Source: Kocuria turfanensis
GTDB lineage: Bacteria; Actinomycetota; Actinomycetes; Actinomycetales; Micrococcaceae
Reading direction: 5' to 3'
Length of the DNA: 64,000 bases
NCBI RefSeq assembly: GCF_001580365.1
Contig: NZ_CP014482.1
Location: 1 to 64,000 of the forward strand
Shown here: positions 7,669-16,992 of the stretch, piece by piece
How the letters are laid out: each line of letters opens with the position of its first letter
Position numbering within the stretch: the first letter of the stretch is position 1
Notes under the pieces: model-generated
What the model saw: only the letters and a program-made list of their open reading frames with translations
Told to the model about the DNA's origin: nothing
The model's database searches: none
Made by a program: the position numbers and the translations under genes

Positions 7669-8754
7669 ATGGAAACCCCCACCACAGAGCCCCGACCCCG
7701 GCATCAGGTCCGCAGCCTCACCGGCATGGGGGCTACTGTCGTCGGTCTGCACGTGGCCGGTTGGGGGGCCCTGTTCGCCTGGCTGCTGCCGGCCCAGACC
7801 GCCGCCGGAGCCAACCCCGGGGTGCTGCTCGGGTTGGCCGTGGGCGCCTACGCCCTGGGGGTGCGTCACGCCTTCGACGCCGACCACATCGCCGCCATCG
7901 ACAACGCCACCCGCCAGTTCCTCACCCGGGGGCGCACCACGGTGACCACCGGATTCTGGTTCGCCCTGGGCCACTCCAGTGTGGTTGTGCTCGCCGTGGC
8001 TCTGCTGGCCCTGGGCGTGGAGACCTTCGCACAGGGCCTGGCCGATGAGGACTCCACGCTGCGCCAAGCCGCCGGGATCTGGGGCGGGACCGTCTCGGGG
8101 TTGTTCCTGCTCACCGCCGGGGCGCTGAATCTGCCGGTGCTGCGGTCGCTGCACCGGCTGCGCCGGGCCATCGGGGACGGTCCCGTCAGCGAGCACCAAT
8201 TCCACACGCACCTGAACCGGCGCGGGGTGCTGCACCGGGTACTGCACCCACTGGCCCGCCGGGTGGACCGCCCCGTGAAGATGTACCCGGTCGGATTCCT
8301 CTTCGGCCTGGGCCTGGACACCGCCGCCTCCATCAGCCTGTTCGTCGTGGCCGGGACTCTGGCCCCGTCCCTGCCCTGGTACGCCGCGATGGTGCTGCCG
8401 GTGCTGTTCACCGCCGGGATGACGGCCTTCGACAGCGCCGACGGGCTGATGATGGCCCGGATCTACAGCCGGGCCACCGGCGATGCCCGGCGCAGCCTCG
8501 ACTACAACATCGTCGTCACCGGCGTCTCCGTCTTCATTGCCTTCCTCATCGGCGGGATGGGCCTGCTCTCCGTGGCCGCCGAGCTAACCCAGCCCACCGG
8601 CGGGCTCCTGGAAGCGGTCACGGCCGTGGACCTGAACTTCCTCGGCATCACCGTGATCGCCTTCTTCGCCCTGGCCTGGATGGCCACCGCCGCAACGCGC
8701 ACGGCCAACCCTGCCCCGGCTCTCCTCCGGTCCCCCGGAAGACAGCGACGGTGA
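7669..8754 (+). CDS. NiCoT family nickel/cobalt transporter
   Basis: This 361-residue membrane protein shows the NiCoT signature RHAFDADHIAAIDN (HxxxxDH) near residue 66, plus LGHSSVVV near 103 and GFLFGLGLDTAAS near 207. About eight hydrophobic segments flank a His-rich cytosolic loop (SEHQFHTHLNRRGVLHRVLH). The family imports Ni(II) or Co(II) with high affinity; substrate choice cannot be read from the motif. The GAAAGG site lies seven bases before the ATG. It is co-directional with but separated by a terminator from the persulfide genes, so likely its own unit. Confidence 0.88.
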   Translation: METPTTEPRPRHQVRSLTGMGATVVGLHVAGWGALFAWLLPAQTAAGANPGVLLGLAVGAYALGVRHAFDADHIAAIDNATRQFLTRGRTTVTTGFWFALGHSSVVVLAVALLALGVETFAQGLADEDSTLRQAAGIWGGTVSGLFLLTAGALNLPVLRSLHRLRRAIGDGPVSEHQFHTHLNRRGVLHRVLHPLARRVDRPVKMYPVGFLFGLGLDTAASISLFVVAGTLAPSLPWYAAMVLPVLFTAGMTAFDSADGLMMARIYSRATGDARRSLDYNIVVTGVSVFIAFLIGGMGLLSVAAELTQPTGGLLEAVTAVDLNFLGITVIAFFALAWMATAATRTANPAPALLRSPGRQRR

Positions 8755-8767
8755 GGCCCCCGGCCCG

Positions 8768-8779
8768 CCCCCCCCCCCC
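8768..8779 (+). repeat. Poly-C tract (12 C)
   Basis: A run of 12 cytosines lies in the gap between the nickel/cobalt transporter and the SHOCT gene. It is non-coding. Length may vary by slippage or be a sequencing artefact. Confidence 0.7.
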
Positions 8780-8874
8780 TTGTTGACGCCCAGGGGCCCG
8801 AGAGGTCAAGACTGACCTGACCAGGTACTACGAGCGATCTGACCATGTACGACGAGAGACGAAGGAGCACGATC

Positions 8875-9141
8875 ATGATGAATGGCGGCGGTATGGGCGG
8901 TATGGGATTGATGTGGATCTTCGGGCTGCTGACGCTCGTGGGGGTGATCGTACTGGTGGTGGTGCTGGTGAAGGCCTTCACCAGCAGGTCCTCGGCCACG
9001 GGCGGGTCCGGCGCCAGCCGTGGGACGGGCGCGGGTTCTGGCCGGGGGCGGGAGATCCTCGAGGAGCGCTACGCCCGCGGCGAGCTGAGCACCGACGAGT
9101 ACCGCGAACGACTCCGCACCCTGGAAGAGGACGGCCGGTGA
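8875..9141 (+). CDS. Small SHOCT-domain membrane protein (copy 1)
   Basis: This 88-residue protein has a Gly/Met-rich start (MMNGGGMGGMGLM), one transmembrane segment (residues about 14-35) and a C-terminal SHOCT motif (REILEERYARGELSTDEYRE). SHOCT tails are thought to mediate oligomerisation. The stop overlaps the GTG start of the multicopper oxidase (GTGA), so the two are translationally coupled. A close paralogue sits at 53374-53640 beside the mercury genes. The Met/Gly-rich start may bind copper (inference). The start at 8875 is chosen for its GGAG site; another in-frame ATG lies upstream at 8845. Confidence 0.85.
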   Translation: MMNGGGMGGMGLMWIFGLLTLVGVIVLVVVLVKAFTSRSSATGGSGASRGTGAGSGRGREILEERYARGELSTDEYRERLRTLEEDGR

Positions 9142-10652
9142 GCCCACTGACCCGCCGCCAGCTGCTGGCACTGGGCGCGGCCGGGGCCGGGGCCACCGCC
9201 ATCGGCGGGACCGGTCTGTGGTGGACCACCACCGGCGGCCCCGGCTACACCGGTGGTGAGCAACTGATCGAACCGCAGGTGCTGGCCAGCCGCGACCGCG
9301 TACTGGAACTGGAGCTGACCGCCGCCCCAGCACGGATCCAGGTCGGCGGCCGGGAGGCCTCCGTCCAGGCCTTCAACGACTCCCTGCCCGGACCGACCCT
9401 GCGCGTGGCACCCGGGGACACGATCCGGGTAGCGATGACTAACCAGCTTCAGGCCCCGACGAACCTGCACGTGCACGGGCTGCACGTCTCCCCGGAGGGC
9501 AACGGCGACAACCCGTTCGTGAGCATCGCCCCGGGCGAGTCCTTCGACTACGAGTTCGCCCTGCCCGACGACCACCCGCCGGGCACCTACTGGTACCACC
9601 CGCACCGCCACGGCCACGTGGCCGACCAGGTCGCCGCCGGACTCTACGGCGCCATCATCGTGGAGGACCCCGAACCGGTCCCGGTCACCCGGGAACGGGT
9701 CATGGTGGTCTCGGACCTGGCCCTCGACGCCTCCGGCAACCTCGCCGACGTCTCTCCGATGCAGCAGATGATGGGCCGAGAAGGCGAGGTCGTCCTGGTC
9801 AACGGCCAGCTCGGCCCGCAACTCACCGCCGCCCCCGGGGAACGAGAGCGGTGGCGGATCATCAACGCCTGCCCCTCCCGCTACCTCCGACTGCAATTGG
9901 ACGGCCAGCAGGTCCGGCTGCTCAGCCGCGACCTCGGCCGCCTGCCGATCCCCGAGGAGATCACCGAAGCGGTCATCGCCCCCGGCAACCGCATCGAACT
10001 CCTCGTGGACACCACCGCGGGCTCCTCCACGCTGGTCGCCGCACCGGTGAACCGCGGCGGCATGGACGCCATGATGGGCGAGGGCATGATGGGCGGGACC
10101 ATGATGGGCGACAACGAGCCCGGCAACGACGAACCGATCGAGCTGCTGGCCCTGACCGTGTCCGGGGAGCCCGCCCAGACGCCCGCGCCGGTGCCCGAGG
10201 GCCGCCCCCTGCGCGATCTGCGCGGGGAGCCGATCACCGCCCGCCGCACCCTGGACTTCGCCATGGGCATGGCCGGTGGCATGGGTGGCGGCGGGGCCAT
10301 GATGGGCGGTGAGGGGGACACCACCATGATGGCCTTCACCATCAACGGCCAGGAGTTCGCCCCCGACCGGACCGACACCGCGGTGGCGGCCGGGACCGTG
10401 GAGGAGTGGACCCTGGTCAACTCCAGCCCCATGGACCACCCTGTCCATCTGCACGTGTGGCCCATGCAGATCATCGAGGACGGGGACTGCGACCTCTCCG
10501 AACCGAGGTGGCAGGACGTCGTGAACGTCCCGGCTCTGGAGGAGGTGAAAGTCCTCATCGCCTTCGAGGACTTCCCCGGGCGCACCGTCTATCACTGCCA
10601 CATCCTCGACCACGAAGACCAAGGCATGATGGGCACCGTCGAAGCCCGCTGA
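9138..10652 (+). CDS. Multicopper oxidase (CueO-like, Tat-exported)
   Basis: The 504-residue product begins with a twin-arginine signal (LTRRQLLALGAAGAG). All four copper motifs are present: HVHG at residues 111-114, YWYHPHRHGH near 151-160, HPVHLHVWPM near 435 and the type 1 site YHCHILDHEDQGM near 485-497. Two Met-rich stretches (MDAMMGEGMMGGTMMGDN and MGMAGGMGGGGAMMGG) resemble the Met-rich insert that gives CueO cuprous oxidase activity. It probably oxidises Cu(I) outside the membrane. The GTG at 9138 overlaps the SHOCT stop codon; the longer frame upstream only runs through that gene. Confidence 0.92.
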   Translation: MSPLTRRQLLALGAAGAGATAIGGTGLWWTTTGGPGYTGGEQLIEPQVLASRDRVLELELTAAPARIQVGGREASVQAFNDSLPGPTLRVAPGDTIRVAMTNQLQAPTNLHVHGLHVSPEGNGDNPFVSIAPGESFDYEFALPDDHPPGTYWYHPHRHGHVADQVAAGLYGAIIVEDPEPVPVTRERVMVVSDLALDASGNLADVSPMQQMMGREGEVVLVNGQLGPQLTAAPGERERWRIINACPSRYLRLQLDGQQVRLLSRDLGRLPIPEEITEAVIAPGNRIELLVDTTAGSSTLVAAPVNRGGMDAMMGEGMMGGTMMGDNEPGNDEPIELLALTVSGEPAQTPAPVPEGRPLRDLRGEPITARRTLDFAMGMAGGMGGGGAMMGGEGDTTMMAFTINGQEFAPDRTDTAVAAGTVEEWTLVNSSPMDHPVHLHVWPMQIIEDGDCDLSEPRWQDVVNVPALEEVKVLIAFEDFPGRTVYHCHILDHEDQGMMGTVEAR

Positions 10653-10866
10653 GGCCGGGCCTTGGCCCCACGCTGGGCAGCACCGGTGTGGCCAGGAAAT
10701 GGGGGCGAGATGCCCCGCGGTCGTCTTGCGGGGCCACGGTCGCGGTGCACCAACCGACGAAGAGCAACACCCATACTGCCTTTTCGACAGTAGGCTGATC
10801 AAGAAAGCCGAGGAAGCGTGGTGTGGTTACGGCCTCGCGCGAAACCCTGATTAAGGAGGATTCACC

Positions 10867-11364
10867 ATGACTGCGACATCGCGACTCAACGCCATTGTCC
10901 GGGCCGCTGGTGCCGGTGCGGCCGCCGGTCTCGCGGGGGCAGGGGTGATGGTGGTGGGCGAGAAGCTCGAGCAGGCCATCACCCACCGGCCCAACTCCTA
11001 TGTGCCTGCCCGGGCTCTGCTGAGCCTGCTCGGGCAGCGCCCGGGCGACGACGCCCAACCACTGGTGTGGAACCACGTCATGCACTGGGGTTCCGGTGCT
11101 GTCCTCGGGACGTTGCGTGGGGTCTGGGCGGCCACCGGCATCCGCGGCCCGCAGGCCAACGCCTGGCACACGGTGGTGCGGCTGGCCTTCGACCAAACCA
11201 TCGAGAACGCCACTGGGGTGGGTTCTCCGCCCGCTTCGTGGCCCACGGGGGAGAAGATCGTGGACATGGGTCACAAAGCGGTGTACTCCGTGGTGACCGG
11301 GATGGTCGCCGACCAGATGCTGGCCCCCGCGCTGGCCTCCACCCGGGGGCGCGCCAGCCACTGA
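10867..11364 (+). CDS. Conserved membrane-associated protein of unknown function
   Basis: This 165-residue protein has a hydrophobic N-terminal Ala/Gly-rich segment (residues 9-28) and a second in the middle (HVMHWGSGAVLGTLRGVWAA). A very strong ribosome site (AAGGAGG) precedes the ATG. I do not recognise a named family with confidence; the general look is like YagU-type membrane proteins. It follows the multicopper oxidase by about 215 bp with no obvious terminator between, so it may share in copper handling, but this is only context. The IS481-family copy lies about 180 bp downstream. Confidence 0.7.
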   Translation: MTATSRLNAIVRAAGAGAAAGLAGAGVMVVGEKLEQAITHRPNSYVPARALLSLLGQRPGDDAQPLVWNHVMHWGSGAVLGTLRGVWAATGIRGPQANAWHTVVRLAFDQTIENATGVGSPPASWPTGEKIVDMGHKAVYSVVTGMVADQMLAPALASTRGRASH

Positions 11365-11545
11365 CCTCCGGGCAACGACGGCGAAGGGGCGGGTCCAGCG
11401 CTCACGTCGGGCTCATCGTTCCCCATCCTTCAATGCTGGCTCGTCGGCAATCAGCGCGGGGCCCCCCGCATCGTGCGGGCGGCACCCGCGGCCGATCGGT
11501 GCTCGATGATTCAGCTCAGCGGGCGGCTGTCCAGGGCGTCCTAGG

Positions 11546-12625
11546 TGTACCCAGTCGGGACATTGGTAGCAGGACGGTGTTGACGTGAGGAAAGCCTCCG
11601 GGTGGGGTGTGGCTTGTCTAAGGCCCACATCCACCACGGAGGCTCCCGTGTCCCACCGTAACGCCCGCACCACCGTCCACGGCAGGCTGCTCATCGTCTC
11701 CCGGCACCGTTCCGGGATGCCGAAGTCCCACATCGCCAAGGCCATGGGCATCTCGCGCAAGTGCGTGGCCCACTGGATCACCCGTTACGAGACCGAGGGT
11801 GAGACCGGCCTGCAGGACCGGTCCTCGCGCCCGCACACCACCCCGACCCGCACACGTACGAGCACGGAGCAGCGGGTCCTGGCGCTGCGCGCCAGGACCC
11901 GGCAGGGCCAGGACTGGATCGCAGGTGAGCTGGGTATCCCGGCACGCACGGTAGGGCGGATCCTGCGCCGCCATCAGGTCCCGTACCTGCGCGAGCTGGA
12001 CCCGCTCACCGGTGCGGTGATCCGGTCCTCGAAGACCACCGCGGTGCGCTACGAACGCGAGCACCCTGGGGAGCTGGTGCACATGGACGTGAAGAAGCTC
12101 GGGCGGATCCCTGATGGTGGCGGCTGGCGTGCCCTGGGGCGCGCGAACGCGGTCAGAGATCGTCGCCACGGACCCGGCTTCGACTACGTGCACTCGGTGG
12201 TCGATGACCACTCCAGGTTGGCGTACTCCGAGATCCACGCCGATGAGAAGGGCACCACCTGCGCCGGGTTCCTGGCCCGGGCGGCCGTCTACTTCGCCGG
12301 CCACGGGATCCCGAGGATCGAGCGGGTGATGACCGACAACGCCTTTGCCTACCGTCATTCCGCGGCCGTGCGGGAGGTGGTCGCGATGCTGGGGGCCAAA
12401 CAGGTGTTCATCCGTCCGCACTGCCCGTGGCAGAACGGCAAGGTCGAGCGCCTCAACCGCACCCTGGCCACCGAGTGGGCCTACCGGCAGGTCTTCACGA
12501 CCAACGACGCACGCACCGCGGCCCTTGCCCCCTGGATCGAGCACTACAACACTGAAAGACGCCACAGCGCACTCGGCGGACACCCACCGGTTAGCCGCCT
12601 GCGACCAACCTCATGACCGGGTACA
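11546..12625 (+). mobile_element. IS481-family element, copy 2 (intact)
   Basis: The 1080-bp element is bounded by TGTACCCAGTC and GACCGGGTACA. It is flanked on both sides by CCTAGG (11540-11545 and 12626-12631), a 6-bp target duplication of the NCTAGN type known for IS481. It carries one intact transposase and is nearly identical to copy 1 in opposite orientation, 10 kb away. Recombination between the two copies would invert the intervening metal-resistance genes. Confidence 0.92.
11648..12616 (+). CDS. IS481-family transposase
   Basis: The 322-residue protein starts at GTG with SHRNARTTVHGRLLIV, the usual start of this family; an upstream ATG-like frame from 11585 would add 21 residues with poor coding character. 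Two HTH regions come first, then the rve catalytic core: Asp in LVHMDVKKLG, Asp in MTDNAFAYRH and Glu in QNGKVERLNRTL form the DDE triad. The last codons lie within the right inverted repeat. It is likely active and could act on copy 1 in trans. Confidence 0.92.
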   Translation: MSHRNARTTVHGRLLIVSRHRSGMPKSHIAKAMGISRKCVAHWITRYETEGETGLQDRSSRPHTTPTRTRTSTEQRVLALRARTRQGQDWIAGELGIPARTVGRILRRHQVPYLRELDPLTGAVIRSSKTTAVRYEREHPGELVHMDVKKLGRIPDGGGWRALGRANAVRDRRHGPGFDYVHSVVDDHSRLAYSEIHADEKGTTCAGFLARAAVYFAGHGIPRIERVMTDNAFAYRHSAAVREVVAMLGAKQVFIRPHCPWQNGKVERLNRTLATEWAYRQVFTTNDARTAALAPWIEHYNTERRHSALGGHPPVSRLRPTS

Positions 12626-13227
12626 CCTAGGCGGCGGCCCAGGCGGCGGCCCAGGCGGCGTAGGAGTCCTCGAGTTCGACGGCGTCGGCCGGGGAAACAG
12701 CGATTGCTCATTACCGCGATCGATGATCTCGAACGGCTCGTCACCACCTTGGCCCCGCACCCATCACCAGCCGGCGCTACCTCGGCGACCAGTAAGCACT
12801 GAGGGAGAAGGCCCCACCACCGCAGGAGATGACGGCGGCATGCCTGCCCCTGCTTCCCCGGACACAGCGGGGGTCCTGGAGAACCTGGTGACCTGATTGG
12901 GAATCAACGCGGTCGCCAGTGAGGGAATACCCGTGAGGAAGATGCACCGGACAGACAGGCGTCCCAGCACAATCCCCCCGGATCGTATGCTGGGACGCCC
13001 TCCGCCGGAGTCCAACGGGTGGTGTGGAACCCGGACCGAAATCGCACCGACGGTTCAAGAACCAACAGGCTCTTGGGCTCTCTCCCCCCGGAGAGAGCAA
13101 TGTTGACCCTACAACCATCCACTGCGTGTTCACCCGTTGTCCACCAACAGGGGAACGTTCCGCCCAGCCACAAGCATCTCCTCAGGTCTCGAGGCCAGCA
13201 GGTCCCGTACCGGGTCCCAGGTGCGGT
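12626..13227. other. Gene-poor stretch with a possible C-terminal gene remnant
   Basis: Just after the IS element are short GC-rich direct repeats (GGCGGCCCAGGC units). A coding-looking tail, GKQRLLITAIDDLERLVTTL, ends at a TGA near 12800 and may be the C terminus of a gene cut by the IS. The remainder up to 13227 holds only overlapping short frames on both strands. Confidence 0.4.
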
Positions 13228-13449
13228 TCAGTGAGAGCAGTCAGGCGAGCAGTGCCGCAGGTGGTACTGCTGGGCGTGGATCATCTTTCGCTCCCCGATC
13301 CCGTCCTCGAGGATCCACACGACACCATGGGCGGGGTCCACCTGGTCCACGGGGCCCGCATACAGCAGCTGATCCTGGTCCCACACCTCCATACGGCCGC
13401 CATGGGCGACCTTGCTCAGGTCCTGGATCCACGCCTCACTACTGCTCAT
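13228..13449 (-). CDS. Small acidic protein of unknown function
   Basis: The 73-residue product (MSSSEAWIQDLSKVAHGGRM at its start) has an excellent ribosome site, GAGGAGG, about seven bases before the ATG. The middle reads like a small beta-barrel (MEVWDQDQLLYAGPVDQVDP). The tail carries two His and two Cys (QQYHLRHCSPDCSH), which could bind metal. Not recognised as a known family. It stands alone and divergent from the STAS-like gene. Confidence 0.6.
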   Translation of the reverse strand: MSSSEAWIQDLSKVAHGGRMEVWDQDQLLYAGPVDQVDPAHGVVWILEDGIGERKMIHAQQYHLRHCSPDCSH

Positions 13450-13773
13450 GGGACTGTCCTCCTCTTGGTTTCATCCATCAGGCTACTTCCCGTTATGCTT
13501 CCGCAGCATGCTTCAGGCATTCTCCTCGCGCAGTCCCGGCGCATCCCCAGCAAAGGCGTGACCGCCAGCCCCTGGCCCTGCAACCAAGCCGCTCACAGGG
13601 GATGTCCTCACCCGCAGCTGGGGGCCCGTGTCCTTCGAAGCGCGGTGGATGGATGGAGGGATGACCGGGAGGATTTTGCCCGGCGCAGCAGGAGACCTCT
13701 ACCGTCGATCATGAGCGGGTCGGGCAGCGCAGCCCGAAAACCTCGCTCGCCTCAAGGAAAGGGGATACTCTTC
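13450..13773. other. Intergenic stretch between two divergent small genes
   Basis: This 324-bp stretch should hold the promoters of the small minus-strand gene and of the STAS-like gene. No strong promoter or convincing open frame was found. Confidence 0.4.
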
Positions 13774-14100
13774 GTGGATCCCAAGATCTCCGTGCTCGCC
13801 GACATCGACATGGACGGCACCTACGTGAGCCTGGTCGTGACCGGGCGTCTGACCGAAGCCAACCAGCAAGGGCTGCACCCGTTGATCCGCCAGGCCAGGT
13901 CCATGGCCCCAGGTGGGGTGATCAGTGTTGACCTGCGTGGCGCTGAGGACGTCGAGGACGGCGCCGTGGAATCGTTGCGCTGGGCGATCGGCCACAACAA
14001 CGACACCGGCCCCGCAACCGAGTCGGTGGACATCCTCATCCCCGACCACGCCCCGGACCACGAGCCCAGGGCCACTCCGGCCCCTGAGGCCGCGGTGTGA
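13774..14100 (+). CDS. STAS-like domain protein
   Basis: This 108-residue protein starts at a GTG preceded by AAGGAAAGG. The fold suggested by the pattern (YVSLVVTGRLTEANQQGL, then GGVISVDLRGAEDVEDGAVE) is that of STAS-type domains such as anti-anti-sigma factors: a beta strand, a helix, a DLRG-like strand and a helix. The tail is low complexity (PDHAPDHEPRATPAPEAAV). No sigma-factor kinase is seen nearby. It might act in an anti-sigma circuit, but the domain call is moderate. Confidence 0.55.
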   Translation: MDPKISVLADIDMDGTYVSLVVTGRLTEANQQGLHPLIRQARSMAPGGVISVDLRGAEDVEDGAVESLRWAIGHNNDTGPATESVDILIPDHAPDHEPRATPAPEAAV

Positions 14101-14133
14101 CCTGAGGCACGCACCGCCCCGCCGGGCGCCCGG

Positions 14134-14407
14134 ATGATGGAAACTGCCCCCCCCCCCCCCCGACCCCGTCCCCGCCACGACCGGCGGCACCGGCCTGGAA
14201 ACCACTGAGGAGTTCCCGGCCGATGTGGCCGGCCTGTCCCTGACCCAGCTGCACGTGCTGCACAGCAAGCTCTGCCGTCAGCTGGACCACGAAACCCTTA
14301 CCCATCCCGCCGGCGCTCATCCGCTCACCCAGGACCGCCACCAGGAAGTCGTCAGCGAACTCGACGCCCGCGCCACCACCGACACCGACCAAGGAGCTGC
14401 TCACTGA
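14134..14407 (+). pseudogene. Small hypothetical protein put out of frame by a 15-C tract
   Basis: ATG codons at 14134 and 14137 open a frame that enters a run of 15 cytosines (14147-14161). After the tract the good coding frame reads DPVPATTGGTGLETTEEFPA, then LTQLHVLHSKLCRQLDHETL to a TGA at 14405, but it is one base out of register with the ATGs. A tract of 14 or 17 C would join them into a protein of about 90 residues. Either the gene is phase-variable or the tract length is misread. Without the joint, the earliest start is GTG 14225, giving 60 residues. Function unknown. Confidence 0.5.
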
Positions 14408-14544
14408 GCATCTGTCCGGCGCGCGATGATGTACGTCGAGAACATGCGGCTCTGATGCCTGCGAGTCAATCGACACAAGCGTGTCATCGAATCGCCGTCA
14501 AGGCAGGGCAACGGATCCGCCCTGAACCGATCCGAAAGGCAGAA

Positions 14545-15360
14545 ATGCACAACACCTCGTTGATCACCAGGAGATCGGTCATCACCGGCTCCGGCGTGGG
14601 ATTGCTGGCGATGATCACCGGTTGCACGAACACCGCCGGCCCCGACGACCCGGCCACCGCCTCGCCCCCGCAGGGAGGGGCATCCGGAGAGTGGTCCTAC
14701 GAAGGGGCATCAGGCCCGCAGCACTGGGGCGAGCTCGACGACGAGTTCACGACCTGCAGCACCGGAACGGCCCAGTCCCCGATCGACGTCCCCAGCAACG
14801 CCCCCCTTTCCTCCAGCCCGACCACCCTCGACTACACGGTCGCGGACTTCCAGGCCCGCGACACCGGACACACGGTCGAACTCCACGCCCTGTCACCTCA
14901 ACGCATCACGGTTGACGGAACCCAGTACACCTTCAAACAGATGCACTACCACGCCCCGTCCGAGCACACCGTCGGCGGCACGAGCTATGAAGCCGAGTTC
15001 CACTTCGTCCACCAGTCCGACGACGACGCCCTGGCTGTCATCGGGGTGCTTGCCACCGCGGGAAAGGACAACGCCGCGTGGTCTCCGGTCATTGACGCAG
15101 TGCCGGCCACCCGAGGCGGGAACTCACCTGAGGTCACCGGCCTCACGCTGACCTCCTTGCTCCCCGACTCCCTGGGCCACTACGCCTACGACGGCAGTCT
15201 GACCACCCCACCGTGCAGCGAAGGCGTCCGTTGGCTCCTGCTGCAGACACCGATCGAACTGAGCACCGGCCAGATCGAAGACCTCCGGTCCGTGCACTCC
15301 GGCAACAACCGCCCGACACGGCCGTTGAACAACCGGAAGATCAGCCAGACCGGCCAGTGA
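14545..15360 (+). CDS. Alpha-carbonic anhydrase, lipoprotein
   Basis: The 271-residue protein begins with a signal peptide (SLITRRSVITGSGVGLLAMI) ending in a lipobox with Cys (ITGC), so it should be anchored outside the membrane. A twin-Arg is present as well. The catalytic domain has the alpha-class zinc ligands: two His in QMHYHAPSEHTV and the third in EAEFHFVHQS, and the conserved SLTTPPCSEGVRW near the end. It hydrates carbon dioxide to bicarbonate. The start at 14545 is chosen for the lipobox distance and the GAAAGGCAG ribosome site. No partner genes adjoin it. Confidence 0.92.
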   Translation: MHNTSLITRRSVITGSGVGLLAMITGCTNTAGPDDPATASPPQGGASGEWSYEGASGPQHWGELDDEFTTCSTGTAQSPIDVPSNAPLSSSPTTLDYTVADFQARDTGHTVELHALSPQRITVDGTQYTFKQMHYHAPSEHTVGGTSYEAEFHFVHQSDDDALAVIGVLATAGKDNAAWSPVIDAVPATRGGNSPEVTGLTLTSLLPDSLGHYAYDGSLTTPPCSEGVRWLLLQTPIELSTGQIEDLRSVHSGNNRPTRPLNNRKISQTGQ

Positions 15361-16257
15361 TCAACCTGTACTCCAGCAACAAGGACTGGTTCGGATCCGC
15401 TTGATCTGTGACGGGCAGGCCCCATGAACACACCGTGACGCGCCACTGGACCGATACCTGCCGACGGGAATCGCGCACGAGGACTGACACGTGCGCGGGG
15501 CGAGGCGCACCTTGGGTGCGGTGAGTAGGGAACGGCCACGCGCACGCTCTGTTCGAGCTGCGGCGAGGTGCCCGGTGATGGAGAACTCCGCCAGATCAAG
15601 GCCCACGGTGAGTCGGAAGCGGGCACACCGTCGGGAGGTGCTGCATGGACGCTGAGATCGGCAACGGCCCAGGGGGAGAGCTTGCTGGGTGATACGAGGA
15701 GCCCTTCAGCTCGCGGCGGACCAGCAGCAGCCGGGAAGTGATGACCTCAGCAAAGTTGCGGTGGCCTCGCCACCACGCCGATGCCAGGATCTGCACGGTC
15801 CCGGGCGGACTCAGCCGGGATCTGAGTCGGCATGGCAGGGCTACCCAGCCAGATGCGCTGATCTTCACAGCTGCACGGGCAACTGGGCCATGGGTCAGTC
15901 CGGCGAGCTAACCGGAGCTTCAGCAGTCCCCGGGAAAACACCCAGGGGTGCTGACTAACGTTATCGGCAGGGGCGGGTGCGTTGTTGCCACTGCGGCGTG
16001 CCCGCCCCGCCGACCACATCCTGCAGCAGCGTACTGCGGCGATGTCCGGGACACCGGGTTGGTGAGCGGTGGTCCTTTTTCGTCCCTCAGGGGCCCGGAG
16101 GCGATCTCGGCGGGAGTAGTAGTGAGCATGCTTGTCATCGGGGTCGGGACATCAGGGTTTCCTCCTGTAAGACTGTGCGGAGTACCGGTCCCGCTAACCC
16201 GATGTGGTCGGCTCCAGCCGGGCCTGTTGTCACCGATCAGATCGCAGGAGGTGGCCC
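15361..16257. other. About 900 bp without a convincing gene
   Basis: Several frames of 60-90 codons overlap on both strands and none shows a recognised motif or good ribosome site. Decayed gene remnants are possible. The last 60 bp hold the leader of the ZIP-like gene. Confidence 0.45.
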
Positions 16258-16992
16258 GTGGAGGGATTTGTTCTGGTGCTGGTCCTGGCCGCCCTGCCGG
16301 CGGCCGGGAATTTCCTGGGCGGACTTGCCGCGGAGCTGGTCGATGTCTCCGAGCGAACCCTGTCCCTGTCCTTGCACCTGGCCGCCGGCATCGTCATGGC
16401 CGTGGTCGGCCTCGAGCTCATGCCCGAAGCCCTGGAAGCCTCCGCCCCATGGGTCCCGATCCTCGCCTTCGTCGCCGGTGGGGCGTTCTTCATGGGCATC
16501 GAACGGACCATCGGCTCCATCCAGGCACGCCTCGGCGCCGGCAAGGAGAACGCCGGTCCGCTAGCAATCTTCACCGGGGTGTCCCTGGACCTGTTCAGCG
16601 ACGGGGTGATGATCGGCACCGCCACCGTCCTCAACCCGTCCCTGGGCCTGCTGCTGGCCCTCGGGCAGGTCCCGGCCGACGCGCCGGAAGGCTTCGCCGC
16701 CATCGCCACCCTGCGCCGGGCCGGAATCCGGCGCCGCACCCGGATCCTGATGTCCCTGGGTTTTGCCCTGCCGATCCTGATCGGGGCGGCCCTGGGTTAC
16801 TTCGCGTTGCGCCAGGCCCCGGAGATCCTCACCCTGTCGGTGCTGGCGCTCACCGGCGGGGCGCTGACCAGCGTGGTGGTCGAAGAAATACTCACCGAAG
16901 CCCACGAGGGAGACACCAGCGTGTGGGACCCGATCCTGCTCACCGGCGGTTTCGCCCTCTTCGCGGCGATCTCCGTCTACCTCGGCGCCTGA
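16258..16992 (+). CDS. ZIP-like divalent metal transporter
   Basis: The 244-residue membrane protein has about seven hydrophobic segments. The signature regions of ZIP proteins are visible but altered: HLAAGIVMAVVGLELMPEAL in an early helix, and FTGVSLDLFSDGVMIGTA where classic members have a HNxxEG motif, so His and Glu are replaced by Asp. This may change the metal used or make it a distant homologue. The GTG at 16258 follows an ideal AGGAGGT; the upstream extension lacks that site. It lies convergent with arsR and stands alone. Confidence 0.75.
   Translation: MEGFVLVLVLAALPAAGNFLGGLAAELVDVSERTLSLSLHLAAGIVMAVVGLELMPEALEASAPWVPILAFVAGGAFFMGIERTIGSIQARLGAGKENAGPLAIFTGVSLDLFSDGVMIGTATVLNPSLGLLLALGQVPADAPEGFAAIATLRRAGIRRRTRILMSLGFALPILIGAALGYFALRQAPEILTLSVLALTGGALTSVVVEEILTEAHEGDTSVWDPILLTGGFALFAAISVYLGA

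Noticed and set aside
8768..8779. Phase-variable tract
   Set aside because: The 12-C run lies between genes and changes no reading frame; an effect on transcription is possible but unsupported.
9069..10802. Long minus-strand open frame across the multicopper oxidase
   Set aside because: It mirrors the real gene on the plus strand, has a His/Gly/Val-rich shadow composition and no recognised motif; the copper motifs place the gene on the plus strand.
15186..15868. Minus-strand frames in the 15.4-16.2 kb gap as a gene
   Set aside because: Frames are short, overlap each other and show no recognised domain or ribosome site.
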